DNA from: VMCP01 sp964415065
GTDB lineage: Bacteria > Bacteroidota > Bacteroidia > NS11-12g > UBA955
NCBI GenBank assembly: GCA_964415065.1
Contig: CAYPYX010000024.1
Coordinates: 1-29,797 of the forward strand
Length of the DNA stretch: 29,797 nt
Reading direction: 5' to 3'
Below are positions 1-7,555 of the stretch, piece by piece (positions within the stretch are counted from its first letter, which is position 1; each line of letters begins with the position of its first letter). A program made the translations under genes and the position numbers. The notes beneath the pieces were generated by a model. It was not told the DNA's origin. It worked only from the letters and a program-made list of their open reading frames with translations, and made no database searches.

Positions 1-209
1 TAGCCAGGTAAAAGAGGAAATAGTTTTTCACAAAACGATGAAGTGAGGGGATAAATTTTCAACCGAAATCGTTTGATATTTGATTAGTATGTCACCAAAT
101 TCTTAATATTTTATTACAAAAATTGGTTGATTATCAGTGTAATTAATGTTAATGTAAAATAGATATACAAAAAATACGGTTCACAAAAAAAAATAGACAT
201 TCATATAAA

Positions 210-244
210 TTGAATACTTAGTTAACATGAATTGAGTACTTTTG
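210..244 (+). promoter_or_regulatory. Putative Bacteroidota-type promoter of the 22-gene operon
   Basis: TACTTTTG at 237-244 matches the Bacteroidota -7 consensus TAnnTTTG exactly. A TTG at 210-212 is the only candidate for the -33 TTTG box; the spacer of about 24 bases is slightly longer than usual. The inferred transcription start would be near 250, giving a leader of roughly 50 bases before the regulator gene at 304. The -7 element lies between short inverted repeats, GAGTA (234-238) and TACTC (246-250), so a repressor site could overlap it. The match is seen in the sequence; promoter activity is inferred. Confidence 0.4.
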
Positions 245-248
245 TTAC
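210..248 (+). repeat. Imperfect direct repeat spanning the putative promoter
   Basis: TTGAATACTTAGTTAAC (210-226) and TTGAGTACTTTTGTTAC (232-248) are near copies whose starts lie 22 bases apart, close to two helical turns. The second copy contains the -7 promoter element. Same-face tandem sites over a promoter are typical of operators, and the first gene of the operon encodes a winged-helix protein that could bind there. Regulatory function is inference only. Confidence 0.3.
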
Positions 249-260
249 TCGAAATTGTGT

Positions 261-285
261 CAGTTTACAAAAATCAATGTAACTG
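261..285 (+). promoter_or_regulatory. Possible 5' leader RNA hairpin
   Basis: CAGTTTACA (261-269) pairs with TGTAACTG (278-285) to give an 8-bp stem with one bulged T and an 8-base A-rich loop. It would lie just inside the transcript if the promoter at 237-244 is right. There is no U-run after it, so it is not an intrinsic terminator. It could be a binding site for an anti-termination factor or could be chance in AT-rich DNA. Confidence 0.25.
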
Positions 286-303
286 AAGTGGCGAAGCTGT
301 ATA

Positions 304-825
304 ATGATTGAAACATTAATACAAGGTAAAATTAGAGTTAAACTCCTGACTAAGTTATTGTTGAATCCTAACAATACAGTTTATTTACGTGGTTTAGAAA
401 AGGAGTTTGGAGTTAGTTCTAATACAGTTAGATATGAGCTAAATAAATTAAGTTCTGTTAAACTCATTGAAATAGTTGAGAATTCAGATTCCAATCAGAA
501 ACAATATAAAGCAAATACAAAGCATCCATTATTTGAAAATTTAAGAGGGTTTATACTAAAACAATTTGGTATAGATGCATTAGTTGAAAAGGTGTTTGAT
601 CGATTGGGTGATGTAGATCGAGTATATTTAACACATGATTGGGCTGAGGGAAAAATTGGTCCATTTTTGGATATTGTTGTGGTAGGGAAAGTGAATAAAG
701 ATTACATGCACAAGTTGATTCAAAAAGCGGAACCAATACTACAGAGAAAAATACGAGTAGCACAATTTGAAACTCTTGAAAATCCCCCAAATTGGGAGGG
801 AATTCCCTGGGTGCAATTGGTATGA
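304..825 (+). CDS. Winged-helix regulator with degenerate nucleotidyltransferase-like domain
   Basis: A 173-residue cytoplasmic protein, probably the regulator of the polysaccharide operon it opens. Residues 1-75 form a winged helix-turn-helix; the recognition helix is around VSSNTVRYELNKL (about 37-49). The C-terminal half (about 75-173) has a segment, YLTHDWAEGKIGPFLDIVVVG, that recalls the core strand-loop-strand of MNT-type nucleotidyltransferases. However, the usual Gly-Ser and second metal-binding Asp are missing, so that domain is probably not catalytic and may sense a ligand. Small proteins of this architecture often start polysaccharide loci in Bacteroidota. The next gene follows after 28 bases. 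The DNA-binding role is well supported by sequence pattern; the target and mechanism are inferred. Confidence 0.7.
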   Translation: MIETLIQGKIRVKLLTKLLLNPNNTVYLRGLEKEFGVSSNTVRYELNKLSSVKLIEIVENSDSNQKQYKANTKHPLFENLRGFILKQFGIDALVEKVFDRLGDVDRVYLTHDWAEGKIGPFLDIVVVGKVNKDYMHKLIQKAEPILQRKIRVAQFETLENPPNWEGIPWVQLV

Positions 826-853
826 TTTTTGAAGTTGATAAAATTTATATTAG

Positions 854-1717
854 ATGTATTCAAAAATTAATCCCCTAGTTTCTGTAACAATGCCTGTATT
901 TAATGGGGAAAGAACCATTGAATTGGCTATTAAATCCTTATTAAATCAAACCTATGAAAATTGGATTTGCGTCGTAGTTAATGATTGTAGTACTGATGGA
1001 ACAAGATTAATTTTGAGTAAATACGAATCCCATCCCAAATTTAAAATAATTCATTTAGATAAGAATGGTGGAAGAGGGAATGCCCGTCAGGTTGCGCTTG
1101 AAAATGCTCAGGGTGATTTTTTAGCATTTTTAGACGCAGATGATTTATACCATCCTCAGAAATTAGAATTGCAAATCGAGGCATTTAAATTACATCCAGA
1201 AATAGCAGTCTGTGGGAGTTTAGTAGGGTCGTATGATTTAAAGTTTGAATTGATAAATTATCGAGGTTTGTCATCTGATTATCCAATTCTGAATTATCAA
1301 AGTTTCAATTTTCCAAGCCCTCCAGCATGCACAATGATTAAATTAGAACACGCCACTAATTGTTCATATGATAATCGACTTTCAGTGGGCGAAGACAATG
1401 ATTTCTTGTATTGTTGCTTGAAAGGTAAATCCTTTATTATATTGAATCAAATACTTTATTATTACGAAGAGGTTGGAGTTCTTTCAAAAAAGAAATTAAT
1501 TGATTATCAATTTTTAAAACTCAATAAAATTATTCTTAAAACTTCAGGATCCTATAGAATAAAACTTTTTTTTAAGGAAATTTTAAGAACGCTTATTAAA
1601 ATTCCAGCTATTGTTTTTTTAGGTCCAGAATACATTTCTAAACGCAGGGGGAATCCTGCAAACTTGAATCAAATTCAAGAGTTTAATCAAATTCTAACAA
1701 CATTAAAATCCCAATAA
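854..1717 (+). CDS. Glycosyltransferase family 2
   Basis: A 287-residue GT-A fold glycosyltransferase, probably cytoplasmic or peripheral to the inner membrane, adding one sugar of the repeat unit to the lipid carrier. The N-terminus carries the typical GT2 start VSVTMPVFNGERTI (about 9-22), the nucleotide-binding Asp in VVNDCSTDGT (about 41-50) and the metal-binding DADD at 94-97. A GEDNDF motif near residue 178 provides the likely acceptor-side acidic residues. No membrane segment is evident except a hydrophobic stretch near residues 247-257. Donor and acceptor cannot be read from the sequence. It lies 28 bases after the regulator and 15 bases before the nucleotide-sugar dehydrogenase. Confidence 0.88.
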   Translation: MYSKINPLVSVTMPVFNGERTIELAIKSLLNQTYENWICVVVNDCSTDGTRLILSKYESHPKFKIIHLDKNGGRGNARQVALENAQGDFLAFLDADDLYHPQKLELQIEAFKLHPEIAVCGSLVGSYDLKFELINYRGLSSDYPILNYQSFNFPSPPACTMIKLEHATNCSYDNRLSVGEDNDFLYCCLKGKSFIILNQILYYYEEVGVLSKKKLIDYQFLKLNKIILKTSGSYRIKLFFKEILRTLIKIPAIVFLGPEYISKRRGNPANLNQIQEFNQILTTLKSQ

Positions 1718-1732
1718 GAACAATTAATAATT

Positions 1733-3037
1733 ATGAAAACTTGGAACAAACAACCTAAAATTGCCATCATTGGTTTAGGGTATGTAGGTTTACCTTTAGC
1801 CGTTGCATTTGCTGAAAAATATAAAGTAATTGGTTTCGATATCAACGAAAAAAGAGTGAATGAATTAGCAAATGGTAATGATTTTACATTGGAAGTTGAA
1901 GACGAATTGCTAAAGAGTGTGCTACTTTCAAGTGAAAAAAGCGAAGAGACTAATGGCTTATTGGTTACAACTGATTCTAAATTTCTATCGGAATGCTCTG
2001 TTTTTATCGTTACTGTTCCAACTCCGACAGATAAATTTAATCGACCGGTACTTACCCCAATGATTAAAGCAAGCGAACAGATTGCAAAAGTTTTGAAAGC
2101 TGATGATATTGTAATCTACGAAAGCACTGTGTATCCTGGTGTTACTGAAGACGAAATGGTTCCAGTATTAGAGCGAATTTCTAACTTGAAATTTAATGTT
2201 GACTTTTTCTGTGGATATTCTCCAGAACGTATTAATCCGGGAGACAAGGAACATACGGTTACTAAAATTTTAAAGGTTACTAGTGGATCTACTCCAGAGG
2301 CAGCAGATTTTATAGATGAATTATATAGATCAGTAATTGTTGCTGGAACCTACAAAGCAAGTAGTATTAAAGTAGCAGAAGCTGCTAAAGTTATTGAAAA
2401 TTCACAAAGAGATATAAATATTGCATTTGTAAATGAGTTGAGTAAAATTTTCAACATAATGGGAATAGATACCAATGAAGTGTTGGAAGCAGCGGGTACG
2501 AAATGGAATTTTTTGAAGTTTAAACCTGGATTAGTAGGAGGACATTGTATTGGTGTGGATCCTTATTATTTAGCGCAAAAAGCCCAAGAAATAGGATACC
2601 ATCCGGAAATAATTCTTGCCGGTAGAAGAGTGAATGATTCAATGGGTAAACATGTTGCAACTGAAGTTGTGAAATTAATGCTTAGGAAAGATTTGAAAGT
2701 CGTAGATTCTAAAGCTTTAATTTTAGGATTTACTTTCAAAGAAGATTGCCCAGACGTAAGGAATACAAGAGTTATTGATATTTATAATGAATTAAAAAGT
2801 TTTGATTTGCAGGTAGATATCTTTGATCCTTGGGCAAATAAAGAAGAAGTTGCACATGAATATAATGTGAATATTTTAAATTCATTAAATCCCAATGATT
2901 TAAATGATTATTCCGCAATTATTCTAGCGGTTGCACATAAGGAATTTGCAAATTTGAATCTTGTAAAATCATCAAATCAAGTTATATATGATGTGAAAGG
3001 AATCTTGAGCAAAGAGATTTCAGATGCACGTTTATAA
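1733..3037 (+). CDS. tviB: UDP-N-acetylhexosamine 6-dehydrogenase (TviB/WbpA type)
   Basis: A 434-residue cytosolic enzyme oxidising C6 of a UDP-N-acetylhexosamine to the uronic acid with two NAD+. Visible features are the N-terminal Rossmann motif GLGYVGLPLA (14-23) with the ribose-binding Asp in GFDIN (34-38), the segment YESTVYPG (129-136), the central domain with Lys219 and Asn223 in AKVIENSQRDINIA, and the catalytic Cys272 in GGHCIGVDPYYL. The form of this last motif, with GHCIGVDPYYL rather than the FGGSC form of UDP-glucose dehydrogenases, places it with the TviB/WbpA/WbpO group acting on UDP-GlcNAc or UDP-GalNAc. Together with the TviC-like epimerase at 6524-7507 it should give UDP-GalNAcA. 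GlcNAc versus GalNAc preference cannot be settled by reading. Confidence 0.92.
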   Translation: MKTWNKQPKIAIIGLGYVGLPLAVAFAEKYKVIGFDINEKRVNELANGNDFTLEVEDELLKSVLLSSEKSEETNGLLVTTDSKFLSECSVFIVTVPTPTDKFNRPVLTPMIKASEQIAKVLKADDIVIYESTVYPGVTEDEMVPVLERISNLKFNVDFFCGYSPERINPGDKEHTVTKILKVTSGSTPEAADFIDELYRSVIVAGTYKASSIKVAEAAKVIENSQRDINIAFVNELSKIFNIMGIDTNEVLEAAGTKWNFLKFKPGLVGGHCIGVDPYYLAQKAQEIGYHPEIILAGRRVNDSMGKHVATEVVKLMLRKDLKVVDSKALILGFTFKEDCPDVRNTRVIDIYNELKSFDLQVDIFDPWANKEEVAHEYNVNILNSLNPNDLNDYSAIILAVAHKEFANLNLVKSSNQVIYDVKGILSKEISDARL

Positions 3038-3089
3038 TTGAAATCCCAAAAGTGTGATAAAATAATAGCATTAATTTAAGTTCCTTTAT

Positions 3090-4199
3090 TTGAAAAATAA
3101 ACTTAAATACAATTTACAAAACATACCTGGAAAACGTATTAGTAAACGCATTCTGGTTATTGAATCGGACGATTGGGGTAGTGTAAGAATGCCGTCTAAA
3201 CAAGTGTTTGAAAGTTTACTAAATTACGGCATCCCAGTTGATAAATGCCCATATAATTCAAATGATGGTTTAGAAAATGTAGAAGATATTAAAGCAATAG
3301 TTGAGTACTTTAATTCTTTAAAAGATTCAATCGGAAATAGTTTGAAGCTTACCGCAAATTTTATTGTTGCAAATCCCAATTTTGAACAAATAAAACAATC
3401 CAACTTTCATGAGTATCATTATCAAGAATTTTTAGAAACATATAAGCAAGAACAAGGCAATTTAGATACTTTCGATTCTATAAAGCTTGCAATGGCTGAG
3501 GGTATTATTATACCTCAACTTCATGGCCGAGAACATTTGCAACCGTTTGAATGGCTCAAAGCACTTAATTCTGGAGATTCTGAAACATTATATGCATTCG
3601 GTTTAGGAGTATGGGGCCATCCTTCCAATTACACCAAAAGAACAGGCATCAATTTTTCATCCGCTTTTCATGCTTCTGAAAAAATACAAATTTCAGCGTT
3701 CAAAAAGTCAATAAGCGATGCTCAAAGAATATTCGAAACTATTTTCGGATTTCGTTCAAAATCCTTTATTCCACCCAGATATATTTGGATTAATGAATTA
3801 AATGAAACATTGAGCGAAAATAAGATTGAATTGCTTCAAGGTAAAATGATTCAATTGCATCCGGAATTCTCAACGGATAATTCGTTGAAAAATGTTCGAG
3901 TTTGGCAAGGTAAAAAATTGGATCATGGGGTAAGATGTGTTACAAGGAATGTTTTTTTTGAACCTGCCGAAAAACCTGATTTCAACTGGGAAAAAGACGC
4001 ATTCGAAAGAATCGAAGCCGCATTTAATTGGGGTAAACCAGCTATTATTTCAATGCATAGACTCAATTTTATGGGGGGTATTAATTCAAATAACAGAGAA
4101 CAAAATTTAGAAAGATTGAAGAATTTAATAACTAAAGTGTTAAACAGATATCCCGACGTTGAATTTCAATCAACCGACCAACTTACAGAATTATACTAA
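3090..4199 (+). CDS. Polysaccharide deacetylase-like protein, copy 1
   Basis: A 369-residue protein with a NodB-like metal triad: Asp27-Asp28 in ESDDWG, His145 and His149 in HGREH (HxxxH spacing as in NodB motif 2), and a late His323 in ISMHRLNF that fits motif 5. A PPR segment (228-230) may correspond to motif 3, and RNVFFEP (286-292) is shared with the paralogue at 18728-19846. No signal peptide is seen, so it probably acts in the cytoplasm on a nucleotide- or lipid-linked sugar, or as a related carbohydrate esterase. The start is TTG at 3090: the first in-frame ATG (residue 34) would delete the DD motif. The 52-base gap upstream is the longest in the operon. The fold assignment is good; the substrate is unknown. 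Confidence 0.72.
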   Translation: MKNKLKYNLQNIPGKRISKRILVIESDDWGSVRMPSKQVFESLLNYGIPVDKCPYNSNDGLENVEDIKAIVEYFNSLKDSIGNSLKLTANFIVANPNFEQIKQSNFHEYHYQEFLETYKQEQGNLDTFDSIKLAMAEGIIIPQLHGREHLQPFEWLKALNSGDSETLYAFGLGVWGHPSNYTKRTGINFSSAFHASEKIQISAFKKSISDAQRIFETIFGFRSKSFIPPRYIWINELNETLSENKIELLQGKMIQLHPEFSTDNSLKNVRVWQGKKLDHGVRCVTRNVFFEPAEKPDFNWEKDAFERIEAAFNWGKPAIISMHRLNFMGGINSNNREQNLERLKNLITKVLNRYPDVEFQSTDQLTELY

Positions 4200-4213
4200 T
4201 TTGAGAACGAAAA

Positions 4214-5314
4214 ATGAGTAAAATTTGTATAGTATCACCAAGTTTACAATTAGGAGGAATTGAAAGATCTTTATCGATATTGGCTAATCAATTTGTTAAA
4301 TTGGGACATGAAGTACATTTTGTTAAAATCTTTCCATTTGATGATTTTTACCAACTTGATGAACGTGTAAAATTACACAATCCGCCATTTAGTTTCAGTA
4401 AAAAAGGAGATTCTCCTTTGAAAAATATCATCTACTATTTTCGCGTGCTATCACCCATTGGGGGGTATATTAAAAACTTGATCAAGCAAATTAAACCAGA
4501 TACAGTTTTGTCTTACGGTGATTGGTTCCCACATTTGATTATGCTTGGATTGAGGAATAAATTCCCATTCTATTACTCGAATCGTTCTAATCCCAGAATA
4601 AAATACACGAAATCAATTGAGTTAATTAGAAGTTTAGCCTATAAACTTACGCCTCCAACAGGAATAATAGCTCAAACGTCGCAAGCAAAAGATCGAAAGT
4701 TGAAATTATTAGGGAATCGTTCAGAAATTAAAATTGTTCCTAATCCAGCGCCAAATTTTTCAGAAATTAATTGCGAAAAGGAAAATTGGATTGTTTCCGT
4801 TGGCCGAATGCATAAAGAGAAAGGATTTATTCGTCTGATGGAATCTTTCAGCAAGATTGAAAATAAGAAAAATTGGAAATTGGTATTGGTCGGAGACGGA
4901 ATTCATTCAAAGGAAATTACTGAAATGGCCAAAATATATGGGGTTCAGGATTCAGTATTGTTTCTAGGCAAAATACTAGACGTTCAATCTGTCTTATGCA
5001 AAAGTAAAATATTTGCATTTGCCTCACATCATGAAGGTTTTCCCAATGCCTTATTAGAAGGTGCATGTGCAGGTTTAGCTTGCGTTAGTTTTGATATTAT
5101 AGCAGGTCCGAGGGATATTATTACCCATGGTGAAAATGGTTTCTTGATTGAGGATGGAAATATTCATGAAATGGCAAGAATCTTGCAATACTTAATTGAT
5201 AATGAAAATGAGATTATCAAGTATGGTGAAGCTGCCAAACGATCCACCTCTCGTTTTAATGCAGATTTTATAACCCAAGAAATTTTAACTTTCATACTCG
5301 CAAAGAAAAATTAA
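4214..5314 (+). CDS. Glycosyltransferase family 4, copy 1
   Basis: A 366-residue GT-B retaining glycosyltransferase. The N-terminal domain begins with SPSLQLGGIERSL (8-20), the usual glycine-rich acceptor loop of GT4. The C-terminal donor domain begins near VSVGRMHKEKGF (194-205) and contains the EX7E motif at Glu274 and Glu282 (HHEGFPNALLEGACAG). The ending IIAGPRDIITHGENGFLI resembles GalNAc/glucosyl transferases of the PglA/PglH/PglJ kind, but the donor is not deducible. Cytoplasmic, acting at the inner membrane on the growing lipid-linked repeat. It lies 14 bases after the deacetylase and 16 bases before the aminotransferase. Confidence 0.9.
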   Translation: MSKICIVSPSLQLGGIERSLSILANQFVKLGHEVHFVKIFPFDDFYQLDERVKLHNPPFSFSKKGDSPLKNIIYYFRVLSPIGGYIKNLIKQIKPDTVLSYGDWFPHLIMLGLRNKFPFYYSNRSNPRIKYTKSIELIRSLAYKLTPPTGIIAQTSQAKDRKLKLLGNRSEIKIVPNPAPNFSEINCEKENWIVSVGRMHKEKGFIRLMESFSKIENKKNWKLVLVGDGIHSKEITEMAKIYGVQDSVLFLGKILDVQSVLCKSKIFAFASHHEGFPNALLEGACAGLACVSFDIIAGPRDIITHGENGFLIEDGNIHEMARILQYLIDNENEIIKYGEAAKRSTSRFNADFITQEILTFILAKKN

Positions 5315-5330
5315 TTAAAAAAATACTTTT

Positions 5331-6524
5331 ATGGATAAAATATGGTTATCATCTCCTCATATGGGAGGTAGTGAAATTAAGTATGTAAACGAAGCATTTC
5401 AAACAAATTGGATTGCACCATTAGGCCCTAATGTGAATGGCTTTGAAGATGATATTTCAAAATTTATCATAAAAGAATCAACCTCAGCCCAATTAAATTT
5501 AACTACTGCTGCTTTAACTTCAGGTACAGCAGCATTGCATTTGGCACTTGTAATGCTAGGTGTAAATGAAAATGATATAGTAATTGTTCAGAGTTTTACT
5601 TTTTGTGGAACAACCAATCCAGTTGAATATCAGAAGTCAAAAATTGCTTTTGTTGATTCAGAAAAGGATACTTGGAATATGGACCCTAATTGCTTGCGCG
5701 AAGCAATATCCGATTTGCTCAATCAGGGGTATGGAATTGAAGGCAAAGTTAAGTCTAGAGCTGGTTTGGGAAATATTAAAGCCATTATGCCAGTCCATTT
5801 ATATGGAATGCCCGCAAAAATGGATGAGTTGATTTTAATTTCAAAAGAATTTGAAATACCCATTGTGGAAGACGCAGCAGAAGCCTTAGGTTCTAGCCTT
5901 AATAATCAGGCTTGTGGTAGTTTTGGATTAATGGCAGCTTTGAGTTTTAATGGTAATAAAATTATTACAACCTCTGGAGGAGGTGCGCTTGTTTCTCATG
6001 ACAATACTTTTATTGAGAAGGCTCGATTTTTAAGTACACAGGCTCGAGATAATGCACCTCATTATCAACATTCTCAAATTGGATATAACTATCGAATGAG
6101 TAATGTAGTTGCAGGAATAGGGCGAGGCCAAATGGAAGTTTTAAAAGAGAGAGTAGAACAACGTAGACAAAATAATCTCCGATACAGAGAATATTTCAAA
6201 GATATAAGCGGTGTTTCGCTACAAACTGAACCCAATAGTAATTATTATTCGAATTTCTGGTTAACGTCCATCTTAATTGATCCAATTAAAACAGATGGAA
6301 TTACTAGAGAAACAGTAAGGCTTGCAATGGAAAAGGAAAATATTGAGTGCAGACCGCTTTGGAAGCCGATGCATATGCAACCGGTTTATGAAGGTACAAA
6401 ATTCTATGGCACAGGAGTTTGTGAGGAATTATTTGAACAAGGTTTATGTTTACCAAGTGGAAGTAATTTATCGGAGGAAGAGTTCAATCGAATTTTTAGT
6501 GTATTAGATTCAATATTTAAATAA
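5331..6524 (+). CDS. DegT/DnrJ/EryC1-type sugar aminotransferase (PglE-like)
   Basis: A 397-residue PLP-dependent aminotransferase installing an amino group on a 4-keto nucleotide sugar, with glutamate as the expected donor. Visible features are TSGTAAL (63-69) for phosphate binding, the Glu180-Asp181 pair in VEDAAEALG, and the Schiff-base lysine Lys210 in SFNGNKIITTSGGG. The start SSPHMGGSEIKYVNEAF and the NGNKIITTSGGG context are those of enzymes acting on UDP-4-keto-6-deoxy-GlcNAc (PglE, bacillosamine pathway) and close relatives. A NeuD/PglD-type acetyltransferase at 22899 would complete N-acetylation, but the 4,6-dehydratase needed to make the keto substrate is not in the window. Its stop codon overlaps the next start in TAATG. 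Confidence 0.88.
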   Translation: MDKIWLSSPHMGGSEIKYVNEAFQTNWIAPLGPNVNGFEDDISKFIIKESTSAQLNLTTAALTSGTAALHLALVMLGVNENDIVIVQSFTFCGTTNPVEYQKSKIAFVDSEKDTWNMDPNCLREAISDLLNQGYGIEGKVKSRAGLGNIKAIMPVHLYGMPAKMDELILISKEFEIPIVEDAAEALGSSLNNQACGSFGLMAALSFNGNKIITTSGGGALVSHDNTFIEKARFLSTQARDNAPHYQHSQIGYNYRMSNVVAGIGRGQMEVLKERVEQRRQNNLRYREYFKDISGVSLQTEPNSNYYSNFWLTSILIDPIKTDGITRETVRLAMEKENIECRPLWKPMHMQPVYEGTKFYGTGVCEELFEQGLCLPSGSNLSEEEFNRIFSVLDSIFK

Positions 6525-7507
6525 TGGATAACTTAAACGAAATAATACAGAGAAGCAGCTTTTTAGTCACAGGAGGTGCAGGATTTATTGGTTCTAATTT
6601 AGTTGAACTTTTAATCAATCGTGAAGCTAAACTAGTCAGAGTTCTAGATAATCTATCAAATGGTTATTATGATAATATAAAGCAATTTGAAGGGCTTTCG
6701 AACTTCGAATTTATTCAAGGAGATATCCGAGACTTAAATACGTGTATAAAGGCTGTTGAAGATATAGACTTTATTAGTCATCAAGCGGCATTGGGCTCTG
6801 TGCCTAGATCAATCGAAGATCCAATCACATCAAATGATGTAAATATCGGAGGTCACCTGAATATGCTCGTGGCTGCAAAGAACTCTAAATCATTGCAAAG
6901 GATGGTTTATGCTGCAAGTTCTTCTAGTTTTGGAGATAGTCCAGAGCTTCCTAAAATTGAAGGGAACGAAGGTAAACCATTATCACCTTACGCAGTAACC
7001 AAATGGGTAAATGAACTTTATGGTGATGTATTCAGCAGAGTTTATGGATTGAATACGATAGGACTGAGATATTTCAATATTTTTGGTCCTAAGCAAAATC
7101 CCAATAACCCATACGCAGCCGTTATTCCACTATTTATGAAAGCTGCTGTTGAAGGGAAATCACCTGTAATAAATGGTGATGGTACTAATTCACGGGATTT
7201 TACATACGTTGAAAATGCATTACAGGCCAATTTGAAAGCTATGCTTTTAACTCCAGAATTGAATAAACATGAAGTTGTTAATATTGCAGTGGGAGATAGA
7301 ACCAGCTTAATTGAATTATGGGAAGCAATTACCAGTGCTGCTGGAATAGATATTGATCCTGTTTTTGGTCCTTCTAGACCTGGTGATATTCCACATAGTT
7401 TAGCTTCAATAGAAAAAGCAAAAAAATTAATTGGATATGATCCCCAATTTAAAATTAGAGATGGAATTAAAATTACCTATGAATGGTTTGTAAAAGTACA
7501 TGGTTGA
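6524..7507 (+). CDS. tviC: UDP-N-acetylhexosamine(uronate) 4-epimerase (TviC/WbpP type)
   Basis: A 327-residue extended SDR enzyme interconverting the gluco and galacto forms of a UDP-N-acetylhexosamine or its uronate. It has the NAD-binding GGAGFIG (17-23), the Ser-rich active-site strand ASSSSFGD (131-138) and the catalytic Tyr156/Lys160 in SPYAVTKWVNELY. Segments such as HQAALGSVPRSIEDPITSN and GLRYFNIFGPKQNPNNPYAA strongly resemble WbpP and TviC, epimerases of UDP-GlcNAc and UDP-GlcNAcA. Paired with the TviB-like enzyme at 1733 it implies UDP-GalNAcA as donor, as in the Vi-antigen pathway. It begins inside the preceding stop (TAATG), suggesting translational coupling. Confidence 0.9.
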   Translation: MDNLNEIIQRSSFLVTGGAGFIGSNLVELLINREAKLVRVLDNLSNGYYDNIKQFEGLSNFEFIQGDIRDLNTCIKAVEDIDFISHQAALGSVPRSIEDPITSNDVNIGGHLNMLVAAKNSKSLQRMVYAASSSSFGDSPELPKIEGNEGKPLSPYAVTKWVNELYGDVFSRVYGLNTIGLRYFNIFGPKQNPNNPYAAVIPLFMKAAVEGKSPVINGDGTNSRDFTYVENALQANLKAMLLTPELNKHEVVNIAVGDRTSLIELWEAITSAAGIDIDPVFGPSRPGDIPHSLASIEKAKKLIGYDPQFKIRDGIKITYEWFVKVHG

Positions 7508-7555
7508 TGAACTTTTATTTACTAATGGAAATAAACAAAATTTAATTTTTTCGGT

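Larger units (their letters stand above)
1..303. other. Non-coding leader region upstream of the polysaccharide operon
   Basis: No convincing gene is seen here. The first ~46 bases could be the 3' end of an upstream plus-strand gene (one frame is open until a TGA near position 44), but this is too short to judge. The rest is AT-rich, with a run of nine A at 185-193, a promoter-like element near 237-244 and a possible leader hairpin at 261-285, each listed separately. Confidence 0.6.

Noticed and set aside
185..193. Run of nine A upstream of the putative promoter, considered as a phase-variation tract
   Set aside because: It lies outside the promoter spacer and AT-rich DNA makes such runs common; at most it is an A-tract.
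822..893. Short reading frame starting at an ATG that overlaps the regulator stop (ATGA)
   Set aside because: It runs only about 23 codons into the start of the GT2 gene with no recognisable content; the ATG at 854 opens a clear GT2 protein.
3038..3089. Internal promoter in the longest intergenic gaps (also 7508-7555 and 16828-16862)
   Set aside because: No full TAnnTTTG element with a suitable upstream TTTG was found; the gaps are short and AT-rich only.
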